DNA of 64,000 nt. Origin: Gnetum montanum (Eukaryota > Streptophyta > Gnetopsida > Gnetales > Gnetaceae). Within the stretch, counting starts at the first letter, position 1. Each line of letters starts with the position of its first letter. Below, piece by piece: positions 21,897 through 31,973 of the stretch. Location: the NCBI GenBank assembly GCA_015680685.1, contig MNCI01001967.1:367598-431597 (forward strand), in the 5' to 3' direction. Under the pieces are notes generated by a model. That model was not told where the DNA came from, did not search any database, and was given only the letters and a program-made list of their open reading frames with translations. The position numbers were made by a program, and so were the translations under genes.

Positions 21897-22778
21897 TGAT
21901 GGGTAGTGAGGTACCCCTACATCCACCCATACGAATCACGATCATTCACACATGATTTGGTCATATTCCAAATACTACGAGCACTTACACACAGTATTCT
22001 AGCCATCAAAATCCTAGTTAGAACAGTCGTTGTCCTCTCAACCTCTCTTAGGACATTCTAGAATGATGGTTAAGTGAGACTGAGGCATATGATTTTTTGT
22101 ATGCTTTCTTTTATTTGTAATAACTAATTCTTTAAATATAGGAAGTAAAAGGCTAGATAATTTAAGATTTTACTACACTATAGCTCGACTATCCCTAGCA
22201 TAAGCAACTGGTCCCACCCTTCATGCATATCCCAAGCATGTCCTAATCACTATTGGGTTGCCAGACATTAAGCATCACTGAGTTGTCAAGTGTCAAACAT
22301 ATGTTCGAGGTGGTCGTGCTTATGTGTTCTCATGGATTACTGAAACGTACTATAACTATAAAGTGATAACAAAAGCATTAAAATTATTAAAGTATTAAAA
22401 TATTAATTCCTAAGTAATCTAGTTCAAATGTTGCAAGGAATGTTCAAAAAGCTCGTCTTTATTGCCATTCACACCAATGGGCTTAGGTACATTACCGCTC
22501 AAATAAAGAGCTGTACACTCTTTGAACTATGTCTGGGGGCACTTGGAAAATAATCTAACTCTTGCGAAAAAAATTTGCAAGAGCTTTGCTACAAGTTGAA
22601 CAAAAGGTGTCCTAAATGCGGTGGGTGCACGCATATTTATAGTAGAAAATGGACTCTATGTTGATGAGGCCATGTCAACGCCTAGAAAGATGCCTCGACG
22701 GGGTCATGTCAATGCAGCCGCATTGATGAGGCTTTGTCGACACGAGCCAGTGAACATAGTGGACTAGCTACTTCATCA
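21897..22778 (-). repeat. 5' LTR of element D
   Basis: On the minus strand it starts TGATGAAGTAGC (22778) and ends CACTACCCATCA (21897), followed by the primer binding site. The TATA box on minus is TATAAATA (22634-22641). Upstream of it are three imperfect dyads (22660-22741), in place of the GATATC arrays of the other LTRs. Confidence 0.88.
22660..22741 (-). promoter_or_regulatory. Dyad array upstream of the D LTR TATA box
   Basis: Three units of the form (T/C)TGA(T/C)G(A/G)GG(C/T)(C/T)(A/T)TGTC(A/G)A occur at 22660-22680, 22695-22712 and 22722-22741 (plus-strand reading). Each has TTGA/TCAA or TCGA/TCGA arms and so is dyad-symmetric. They sit in the same position as the GATATC arrays of B, C and E. 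Confidence 0.5.
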
Positions 22779-24890
22779 TCCACTAAGACCCTCTTGGATC
22801 TATTGGACATCTTTAGTTTCAGAATTTCTTTTATAAAATTTTTTTCATACTTAATGTAGCATATTGGAATCGAATATGTGACTTGGGGTTTCTATGCCAA
22901 GACTTTTATCACTAAGCTAACACTTCATTCTTGTGCACCATTTAGATGAAAGCACTACAAGGATATAATTTAGATAAAAATACTAAAAGGATACATACTA
23001 AGCAATATTATCCTTTGAGCTAAATCCCTTATTGATCTTTTTTGGGTCCTTTTGCTTGTGTGAAATCACAAGCTTTATTGAGAATGCAGTTCTAATTATT
23101 AGTTAGAGAGTCCTAGTATTATACTTTCTCCATAATTCACATGAAATCCTTGGTAACAATGCTAGCCAAACTTATCATTAGTATGCTGATCGTACAACTT
23201 GGCCAAGTCCACATTGGTTTTAGCCAAAGTCAAGTCTTGTTGAGAAAATAATTTGTATCACTTTACCGTTCCTGGTTTGCATTCTCTTTTTTGTAAGATG
23301 TTTCAAATTGCACTTGAATCATTATTAGTTTAATTGATTTTTCAAGCATTAAAGAGAGAAAATAATTAGCATTTAACTTAAAAAATATTTTGAACATAAT
23401 TTAAATTACTTTGAAATTTGCCCATTGTTACCAACAATATCAATATTAGAATCCACATAGTCTTACATGAACATAATGCTTTTTAAAAGTTGACTGAAAC
23501 TTTTGAAAATGGAAAGAAAAACTTCTGAAATCTAAAATTTGAATCTTTAGTAAAAGCTATACATGTGGCCTTGAGGCATATGCTAGGAAATTAGTAAAGA
23601 TTCTTACTACGCCACATTAGTGTCCATTAGTTCTTTAGATTTGAAATAACATCAATGCTAATGAGAATCCTAGCATGCTAGTGAAAATAAATTGTCAAAG
23701 TTCATGATAATTTTATGGGATATTAAAGTATTTTATTTGGTAGATGGCTAGAGACTAAACTAATGTATCAAAATGATGCTACTTTATCTCCTATACAGGC
23801 TTAAAATAGTTGTTTTCTTATGAGTTATTTTCATTGAAGATCAAGATTAAAAATCAATAATTTATTAAAGAAAGCACTTTAGATACTTGGGGTCACTTGT
23901 TTAAATAGACTATGAGATTAACAAGGTTGTGACAAATAAAATTGAAGCTAGATGAATAAAATGGCAAGAAGTTAGTGGTGTACTTTACAATAGAAGAACC
24001 TTTACTAGGTTGAAGGGAAAATTCTATAAAATCGTTATAAACTTATGATCTTTCATGATATTGAATGTTGTTATATGAAATTTTATTGTAGCATTGCTAG
24101 CTTGTTTCTTTATTTCTTGCATTTTACTTTCCCATTCATCTACCCTTAACTCTAACACTTAAGATAGATAATTGAACATTAAAAATAATTATGATAATAA
24201 TCCTTAGAAAGCTGAGAAAATTCATCTTCCACCAATTAGCTCATTTACTATAATAATATTTGCTAAGAAAAATTCAACATTCATATTTTTTATCACAAGT
24301 AATAAGTATATTAATCCTTCTATCCTATCATCTTAAAATACATTGTAAAGAACATGAAAGTAAGTGGTAGATGTAACATGAAATGATAAATACTTTCCCC
24401 TTGCTATGAATTATGGAATGAAAACAATGAAATGGATCAGCTAGTGTGGAAGCTTTGGGCCACCTAGGCATTGCAAAAGGAATACATACCAAAAGGTTAT
24501 TCAAATAATTTACTTAATAAATCTCCAACAATTTTAGAGGCCATATCAATCTCAGAGCTTTCTTCCAATACTAAAGTTATAAAAGAGTTATTCTTTCCCT
24601 TGTCAGTACATACTTATACATCATAAGAAAGAAGAATCTCATTTGTTACATCCCTTTCATAGACATTGGGTATTGCATTATGATTTTGATTTATATTTGG
24701 TATAGTCTAGATGGGGTTATTGCAGACAAGTTAGTTTATTATGATTGTGTTGTATATGTTATGATGCTTTGGCTCTTATGATATGTTATAGAATTGTAAC
24801 ATGCCATGCAAGTTCATTTAACAATCTAGTCTAGTTAGGAAATGTGATGAACTGAAACCCTCAAAGCTGATCATTTTGAAAACCATTATG
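22779..24890. other. AT-rich unassigned region
   Basis: No ORF of interest, no LTR ends and no RT motifs were found on either strand. Apart from the tRNA-like remnant at 22866-22922 I can say nothing definite about it. It could be old host intergenic DNA or fully decayed repeats. Confidence 0.5.
22866..22922 (-). ncRNA. tRNA-like Pol III promoter remnant (possible SINE head)
   Basis: On the minus strand a TTAGCTTAGTGATAAAAG block resembles an A box and D arm (TAGCTNAGTGGTAAA). It is followed by a CTTGG...CCAAG stem in the anticodon position and by ATTCGATTCC, which resembles a B box (GGTTCGANTCC). The spacing is tRNA-like, but the loop is too long for a real tRNA. Downstream is an A-rich stretch (GAAAAAAATTTTATAAAAG). 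It is best read as a tRNA-derived repeat remnant. Confidence 0.4.
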
Positions 24891-24957
24891 TGATGGTTCA
24901 CCCTATTTTCTCTGTTGCACATGGGGTTCTGCTGTAGTCTCGAGGGCATGGGATCCA

Positions 24958-25120
24958 TGTCGGCTATTGTGCTGCATGGCAACTCCATTGTTTCGACCTT
25001 CTACTGCATTTTGGGTTTTAGATTTTTAGTTTTTGGTTCTTTGTTGTGTTTTTGGTTTTAGTGGGCTATCATGTTGCACTATGATCTTGTCTTCTTGGGC
25101 TATTGTGCTACGTTGCACTT
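24958..25120 (+). repeat. Repeated motif in the LINE-1 5' leader
   Basis: Three imperfect copies of GGGCTATTGTGCTACGTTGC (or close) start at about 24962, 25062 and 25097, separated by T/G-rich sequence. They lie upstream of the ORF1 start and may be remnants of promoter monomers. Confidence 0.5.
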
Positions 25121-25261
25121 TGGTGATGGTGGGATAGCGATTTTGGTGGGCGATGGGGTCTATGTTGTTGTGTTGTTGCTATTAACTAGGTGGGGGCTTC
25201 TATAGCTTCTACTTGTTGTGGTCTTGCTGGAGCTCCAAGGTAGGTTTGTGGTAGGTCTGCA

Positions 25262-26313
25262 ATGGCAAATTCTTCTGATTCTACTCTCCATCAGGAAAGT
25301 TCTTCTAACTTGCCCAAAATATATTTCCTTCTTCTAGATGATATTTTGGATGCAATTTCTAAAGATTTTTCAATGCATTTCATTTTTCTCCAAATAGTGG
25401 AATTTCTACTGAGGTCTCTAATCATTAACACATAAATCCAAATCCTCCTTTTGCCCTAGGGCATTCAAGTTTCTCATGCCTATTACTATTCTCGAAAATT
25501 TATTTTGGCAGAATTATCCAAGGCCTCTTAGGTTAAGAAGGCTCTCTCCCTCAAAATTTTTCCAACCCAAAATGCCACTCTAATTACATGTGCTTGGAGA
25601 TTTGACTTTCATGTTAATGACCCAGCATGTAACACAATTCCCTATTATGTGGAATTGCCAAATCTTCCACTCATTTTTTCATTTGTAGAAAGGGACATCG
25701 TGAGTACCCTTGGTCTAATTATTTTTGACCATAGCACTATGATCAATGGAACTCAAATTCATCGCTTTTGTATCAAACTCGATATAGCTCTTAGAAAAAC
25801 TCTTCACCCAAAAAATTGATTATTTTTATCTTCCAAACTCGGGTAGCTGCTGTCATCAATCCAAGCATCATATCTCGATTTGTCCCTTCTTAGCTAGGAA
25901 AAAATAATTCACCACATCTCAAAAACCCTGGTACCTAGTCACATCATCTTGCTCACCATTAGAATCCTTTAGGTTTGGATCCTCTTCTAAAATAACTCTA
26001 AAGTCTTCCTCTTTTTCTAGCCTCTCCAAGGTATAAGCGTCACAGACGGGTGCACACACCTCAGCACATATTATCCCCTGAAAGTCCTTCAAGGACTCTA
26101 TCTTAGATGAGGAGTTTGTGATAGGCAGTGGAAGGAAACAAGTCAAAGCTTCCTTCCCTATAACTTCACCCTCCACTTCCTCCCCTCTAAACACTTTTGT
26201 GGCCCCTGTCATTACAAACAACTCCTTGGCCATTCTTTCATAAATAATGGAAGTTGATACTTTGACTTTTGAACCTTTTGTTGACCTATCATTCACCATG
26301 CCCACTACTTCCC
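25262..26313 (+). pseudogene. LINE-1 ORF1 (RNA-binding protein) remnant
   Basis: ORF1 of plant L1 elements encodes an RNA-binding protein that accompanies the transcript. The likely start is ATG at 25262 (MANSSDSTLH). The middle part includes YYVELPNLPLIFSFVERDIV at about 25650-25710, which matches the ORF1 of LINE-2 (FVELPNLPLIFERVERDIV). That region corresponds to the domain found before zinc knuckles in plant transposon proteins. Several stops and frameshifts occur after 25800. An apparent 128-codon frame on the opposite strand (25919-26305) is the shadow of the C-terminal part. Confidence 0.7.
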
Positions 26314-26314
26314 C

Positions 26315-27340
26315 ATGAACCTCCTATCATGGAACGTCTAAGGCCTTACTGATAGACTTCGATGGAAGTGTGTGGAAAACTTTTTTTCTAGTCTAAATAT
26401 TACTTTAGATTTCATTCTCCTTCAAGAAATTAAAATTTCAGCAAATCATTTAGCTCTTTTAGCCCATTTGTTTCTCCCTCACTCCTCAATTCTTGTTGTG
26501 TCCCACATGAGTGGGAAAGGGGGAGTTGCCATTATCTTCTTGACCTATTGGAAGGATAAAATCATTCAAAGTGGTTTCAATTTTGGCCATAGAGTTTCTT
26601 AGGCTACCTTCTCTTCCCCACATGACCCTTTCAGTATTTTCTCAATTTATGCCCCTAACGATTCTATAGAATGTGCTCTCCTATGGCAGGATCTCACCAA
26701 TTCTCTTCCTCCAAAACCTAGGATTTTTGGAGGAGATTTTAATATGATAGAATTCCCTCAAGATAAGCTTGGGGGTGTGTTTTTTCAACTATCAAATTCT
26801 GAGTATTAGACCTAGTCTGCCTTTAGGAAAAAGTTCTACCTCTCTAATGGGGTGGATGCCTTTGTTAGCGATCCTCTTCACAGATGTACTTGGAGCAATC
26901 TATGTATGGGGTAGGCTCACATCTATAGTAAGTTAGATAAATTCTATTTTCCCACCCTTTCTTTTTGGCAAGCCTTCTCCACTACCATAATTCATCAACA
27001 TGCCACTGTATTAGACCATCTTCCCATGTTTATCTCTATCTAGATTCATGGCAACAGTCATCGACATAAATTCTATCTTTTCTGGCTACATAACCACTAT
27101 TTCTCTTCCCCTTCCACTTGACTTCTTCTCTCTAACCTGTGGAATGTTGAACCTCAGCCCTTAGATCAGGTGGGTTGGATTCAGTGGTGGTATCATGCTT
27201 TTTGTGGAGTGTGGAACTTTGCTCGTTTGTACGGTAAGGCAGTGGTTGCTCAGGCTAAACATGAGTACAACAAAATTCACCTTACTATTGAACATCTAAT
27301 TGATAGATTAGCTTAAGATCCCTTCAACACTCTTATTCAC
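26315..27340 (+). pseudogene. LINE-1 ORF2, endonuclease part
   Basis: The apurinic-type endonuclease nicks target DNA to prime reverse transcription. The start MNLLSWNV at 26315 matches LINE-2 (MLVYSWNVRG). Motifs: LLQEIKIS at about 26420, SIYAPND at about 26650 and FGGDFNMIEFP at about 26730. Later Asp/His blocks (LDHLPM-like near 27015) are present but interrupted. The stop after SWNV, where LINE-2 has Arg, and others show decay. Confidence 0.78.
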
Positions 27341-28720
27341 AAGGAGTTAGTTAGAGCCTGATTAGCCTTCCAATGTTGGGAAGTGTACAGAGCACAAGGT
27401 GCCTTAACTAAAAGTAGACTCACGTGGTTAAATATTCAAGATGAACATTATAAGGAGTTTTTCAAGTATCTAAATAGCTCTTCTCCCTCACATTCTTTAG
27501 ACAAAATCTTCAATGATAGCTCCACCATCATTGACCACAACAGTATTCTCACATTTCTCAAAAACCATTATGAAACCTTATTTGCAACTACCCCTATGGA
27601 CATCTCATTGTTTGAGGTTGCTACCCTCAATTATCCTAGACTTATCAATTCTACTATGTTGCAGAGTTTAGATGCTAATATCACCAAAGAGGAGCTTCAT
27701 GCAGCTTGTTCCAAGTTGAGTCATGGGAAGGCTCTCGATTTTGATGGTTTCCTCGCTAAATTTTTTCAAAATCATTGGGCTCTGGTGAGAAATGACCTTC
27801 TTTAGGTTATCAGAAAGGCTATCATTACTGGTTTCCTTGGGCCCAATCTAAATCAAGGGATTATTCGCCTCCTTTCTAAATATGAGGATCCTACTTATAT
27901 CTCCAATTGGCATCCCATAACTCTTCTTGATGTGGTATATAAAAGTTGGGCTAAGTGCTTAGCTTTATGAATAAAAAGACTTCTTGGCCAAATTATATCT
28001 CCCCAACAAAAAGGATTTGTTCCTAGTAGATATATTTTAAACAATGTGATTGCTGCATGGGAAGGTCTCAAGTGAGCAGAGGATGACGGTCAAGATATTC
28101 TCCTAATGAAGCTTGACTATGCCAAGGCCTATGACAACATAAAGTGGGACTTTATTTTGCAAACCATGACTAAACTCGGGTTTGGCCCTAAGTTCCTTCA
28201 TATGATGAAACATTTATTCTTAGATGCTACCAAAAGAATAACCACTACCTTCGGCATCACCTCTTCCTTTCCTATCCATTAGTCAGTGCAGCAAGGATGC
28301 TCTATTTCCCCTTACCTATTTATCATCGTAGCTGACTTTCTCTATCATTAGTTAAATTATGATATTAAGAATGAAGTCCTCACTGGGGTTCACCTATCTT
28401 CACCTCAACATTAGCTTCTTAACATGCATTTTTCTAATGACTCCTTTTATCTTGTTCAAAACACTATTGCTAATGTGCACCAGCTCTTATCCTAGGTTGA
28501 GCAATATTGCTCACTCTCAGGCTCCACTATTAATTGGAACAAATCCTCTATCTATAGCTTTACCAATAACTACAGTCATGTCACCAACTTTAATTGGTAG
28601 CTTCTGAAGGATCGTGACATCATTAAGATTTTTGGCATTCCCTTCCATTTTAGAGGTTCTACCTCTCTTCTCTAGGAGCATGTGATTTTTTGAATTCAAA
28701 ATAAACTTGAAAAATGGAAA
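27341..28720 (+). pseudogene. LINE-1 ORF2, reverse transcriptase part
   Basis: The open stretch 27383-27805 holds the pre-RT region and LSHGKALDFDGFLAKFFQNHW, the motif where LINE-2 has DKAPGFDGMPIEFFKNHW. Further on are KLDYAKAYDNIKWDFI near 28110-28150, QQGCSISPYLFII near 28290, and NMHFSNDSF near 28420. In the last motif the catalytic FADD of LINE-2 has become FSND, which would abolish activity. Stops separate the segments. Confidence 0.8.
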
Positions 28721-29980
28721 ACTAAACCCCTCACTCTAGTTGGGAAGTACCTTGTATGTAAATCTATATGTGCGTCTACCCATATGTATTACTCTTCGTG
28801 TTGGGCTCCCTCCCAAGTTGCTTATCAGAAGCTTGAATGATTATTTCGTGACTTTATGTGGTCTTCTAAAGATTCTCAGAAAGGTCTTTTGAACTCATCC
28901 AAGTAGGGGATTACCTTAGTTGCCAAGTGGTTGGTCCAGCATCTAGATGCCCCAGACACCATTGGGACTCTCCTCCATTTACGACTTCAACAAGAATTTC
29001 CCAAAAATAAGTCCTTCTGGAAAGGAACCCATTTCATTAACTGGATCCTTTCCCTCCATACTATCACTGTTCTCAGATTTCATGTTTTCAAAAGCATTTG
29101 GAGGGCTTGGCAAATTCTACACCGTTATATAGATTGGACGAATGTCATGATCAACCCTACTCTTCTCTCTAAGTTTTGTCCTTGGTGGTTACCTTTGTCA
29201 CTTGCTCCCCTTGCCATTACAAATGCTAAGGTTGCTACCTCCTAGTATCGAAAGGGAGTTATTTCTCTAAGTTATCTTTAACTTGCTGATCAATGGATTT
29301 TTAGGGTCGATTTTAATAATTTATATGGGAAGTCTACGAAAATGCACGATTACCTAGCTTGGGTTTATACCTTCATTCATTACCATTTGCAGCTAGACAG
29401 TTCGGTGCATAGTACTTTTCATGGCTTCCAATGGATTAATGGGTTGAAACTTCTATCCTACAAGCTACATATCCCCTTTCACCTTTTGCATGACTCATCA
29501 AGTGTCATTTAACGATGTAACAAGTCTTGGAACAAACAAGAGTTGAAATAATTCTGGATCCTCCTCTTCCTACGTATTTGGAAACTACCAACTCTTCCTA
29601 AAATTAAGTAGTTCCTCTGGTGTCTCCTCCATCAAGGTTTACCTATTGGCAAACTTCTCGAGTATCTTAGGTTTCATAGTCCCAATTTCCCTCTTTGTGG
29701 TGGTCAAGAGGACTTTGCTCATGTGTTTTGGCTTTGCCCCTTCACACAGCATGTGTGGACATGGGTTTCCAAAGTAATTCCATTGTGCAAGCTATCTCAA
29801 GATGATGTTATATTTGGCCTTTTAGCCACCACTTCTACTAATTTTAAATTTCTGTGGAAAGTCATTAGGCCTATTATTCTATATTACATTTGGAAGCGTA
29901 GATGTAATGTTATCTTTTAAAGGATCAATTATTCTAATAAATGTCATCTAACAATGTTGGAGAAATTGTAGATATTCTGC
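28721..29980 (+). pseudogene. LINE-1 ORF2, C-terminal zinc-binding region
   Basis: Pieces match the C-terminal part of LINE-2: YYSSCWAPS near 28790, FWKGTHFINWILS near 29015, and the CxxC-type block FPLCGGQEDFAHVFWLCPF at about 29690-29740, corresponding to CPICHREDAFTHYFFSCPL in LINE-2 (zf-RVT type). It ends with YYIWKRRCNVIF at about 29885-29920. Multiple stops. Function in plant L1 elements is presumed to be nucleic-acid binding. Confidence 0.72.
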
Positions 29981-30070
29981 CTCATTCATTTCCAACTCAA
30001 ATCTCAAGCATCAAAGTTCAAAATGGATATTCATCAGTTGATTTAGTTGATTCATCATTCACATTCCCTG

Positions 30071-31025
30071 GTCCACTCAAATGGTACGTCCTTGTTTGTT
30101 ATCTCTACCAACGGTTTGGCAACCTTGGAGAAGTTATTAATGAATCTCCTATAGTAGCCAATGTGTCCAAGGAATGATCGAATGTCTTTGACAGTTTCTG
30201 ATTGTTGGGTGATTCCTTGGATGACTCTAATTTTATCTGGGTCTACCTCTATTTTTGCATGTCAAACTTTGTGCCCAAGTACTATGCCTTCTTGGATCAT
30301 TAAATGGCTTTTCTGCCAGTTGAGCCTTAAATTAGTTTCTACGTATCTTTTCAGCACTTGCTCTAGTCAGTCCAAGGCTTGAACAAAACTTGTTCCATAG
30401 GTGGAGAAGTCATCCATAAATACTTCTACTCCATTCCCTATTTTCTATTGGAATATGCTTAGAACTAGGCATTGAAACGTGCAAGGGCATTGCACAAGCC
30501 AAACGACATTTGTTTATATGCAAACGTTTCCCAAGGACTGGTGAATGTTGCCTTGGCTTGGTCTTCTAGAGCTATCCATATTTGGTTGTATCCACTATAG
30601 ACATCTAGAAAACTATAATAGCGATGCCCTGCTATGGTGTCTAATACTTGGTCAATGAATGGCAACAGAAAGTAATCCTTAAATGTTACCATGTTTAGCA
30701 GCCTAAAATCTATGCACACCCTCCATTTGCCTCCCTTTTCCAGCATGATCACCAGAGGGCTAACCCATTCGCTATTAGCAATGGGATATATGAACCAAGC
30801 CTTAAGAAGCTGTTCTATTTCTTCTTTTACTACTTGCTTCAATTTTGGGTTCAATCGCCTCTGCGGTTATTTTCGAGGTTTCATGGAGGGGTCAGTGTAA
30901 ATCCTATGTTGGCATATCCTAGGATCTATTCCAATTAATTCGTGGTATGACTAGCAAAGGCTTTTGACCACTTATTTATCACTTTCAATGGTCTTTATTT
31001 TTTTTTGGAAGTAAGTCTTATGTTG
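30071..31025 (-). pseudogene. pol: Element E, RT segment left of the C insertion
   Basis: The minus-strand open stretch 30465-30854 carries NPKLKQVVKEEIEQLL, WRVCIDFRLLNM, YSFLDVYSGYNQIWI and SFGLCNALARF. The catalytic FMDDF follows at 30406-30420. Upstream of 30860 the minus strand continues toward the protease-RT spacer until the C insertion at 31025. To the left the match to other elements stops abruptly at 30071 in the tether before RNase H, so RNase H, integrase, 3' region and 3' LTR of E are missing. Confidence 0.85.
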
Positions 31026-31030
31026 ATGAT
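31026..31030. repeat. Target-site duplication of element C, left copy (ATGAT)
   Basis: ATGAT precedes the C 5' LTR and recurs at 40849-40853 after the 3' LTR. Removing C restores continuous E sequence (protease-RT spacer). Confidence 0.9.
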
Positions 31031-31830
31031 TGATGGGATGCGATATCGCAAGGGTCGCAATATCGTGTACACAATATCGCGTTCACCGCGGTGCGTCGCA
31101 AAATCTATAAATAAGAGGCTGCTCTCCCTTCTTTTCCATCCTAGGCTAGACCATAGGAAAACTCTGGAAGTTTGATCTCTCTAGAGATAGAATATTTTCC
31201 ATGTGCCTGCAGTAGGAACTCCAAAGTGAACGGATCTTTATTCAAGCAAACATTGTACTTGACCACAAGTTTGTGTACGGCAATAAAGACGAACTTCTTG
31301 GATAAACCTTGCAGTGCATGGAATAGGCTAAATAGAACTTTATTTACTGTTATTTATTTTTTATCATTTAAATATTTTATTAGTAATTAAATCTCTCTCA
31401 ACCCTTCTCTCCTAGTTAAGTGCCTCAATACGACCGCTTCGAGCATGTGCGTTACGCGTGGTGATCCCAGCAACAACTAGCGTTTGGTAACCATGGTTGC
31501 ATTGGTTTAGGGTGTGAACGGTAAGTGGGAACAGATGTTGACACTAAGTTAATTTAGACTTAGTTAGTTAGTTAGAGTTAGTAATTAGTCTCTTCAGCCC
31601 TTCACCTCACTAGCATAGGAGATAAAAGATAAAAACTATAAAAATCACATACCTCAGACCTACTTAACCATACACCGTGACAAATACAAGTAAGTCTAGG
31701 AAGACAATGAATGATTAACCTTAAGTGTTCCATGAGGCGTGTAGGCACTTAGTCTATGGAGTTCAACCGGATCGCGCGTGTTACACTTGTATTCGTATGG
31801 TTGAGTGTAGGGGTACCTCGCCACTCATCA
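31031..31830 (+). repeat. 5' LTR of element C
   Basis: It starts TGATGGGATGCGATATCGCA and ends CGCCACTCATCA. TATAAATA is at 31106-31113, preceded by GATATC-type dyads. By eye it is highly similar to the 3' LTR outside the dyad array. Confidence 0.93.
31038..31113 (+). promoter_or_regulatory. LTR promoter of C: dyad array plus TATA box
   Basis: The array reads CGATATCG, CAATATCGTG and CAATATCGCG within 31040-31081, including CGTGTACACAATAT. TATAAATA follows at 31106-31113, and the transcription start probably lies about 30 bp downstream. Confidence 0.65.
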
Positions 31831-31831
31831 T

Positions 31832-31849
31832 TGGCGCCGTTGCTGGGAA
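31832..31849 (+). other. Primer binding site of element C (tRNA-Asp type)
   Basis: TGGCGCCGTTGCTGGGAA, one base after the LTR, differs from the complement of the plant tRNA-Asp 3' end at two positions, both transitions. Confidence 0.88.
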
Positions 31850-31973
31850 CTACGTGTTTGTGCACTAAGTAGAACATAGGAAATTACTCACATCGTTGGG
31901 AGCTTAAACGAACCCTTAGGGTTAATTAAAAGAAAAATTATATAACGGTTAATTAGCAGACTGATAAGACATC

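Larger units (their letters stand above)
14471..22778 (-). mobile_element. Ty3/gypsy retrotransposon D (Athila/Tat-like), minus strand, main part
   Basis: On the minus strand the order is LTR (21897-22778), primer binding site, Gag, protease, RT, RNase H, integrase and 3' noncoding region. The 3' noncoding region is then cut by the B insertion and resumes at 1938 going left. The LTR promoter part is unlike those of B, C, E and F although the terminal region is related. All reading frames are broken. Confidence 0.87.
24900..30070 (+). mobile_element. L1-type LINE (LINE-1), decayed, 3' end lost
   Basis: The order is a repetitive 5' leader (24958-25120), ORF1 (25262-26313) and ORF2 with endonuclease, RT and C-terminal zinc/RNase H-like part (26315-29980). 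It matches LINE-2 (48659-53947) domain by domain and is clearly more degraded. No poly(A) or target duplication is visible; at 30071 the sequence switches abruptly into the RT/RNase H tether of element E. Confidence 0.85.

Noticed and set aside
22866-22922. Functional tRNA gene
   Set aside because: The anticodon loop is too long, the acceptor stem is not formed and the B box is mismatched.
25919-26305. A 128-codon minus-strand ORF in LINE-1
   Set aside because: The plus strand reads through as the C-terminal part of LINE-1 ORF1, in the right place before ORF2, so the minus frame is a shadow.
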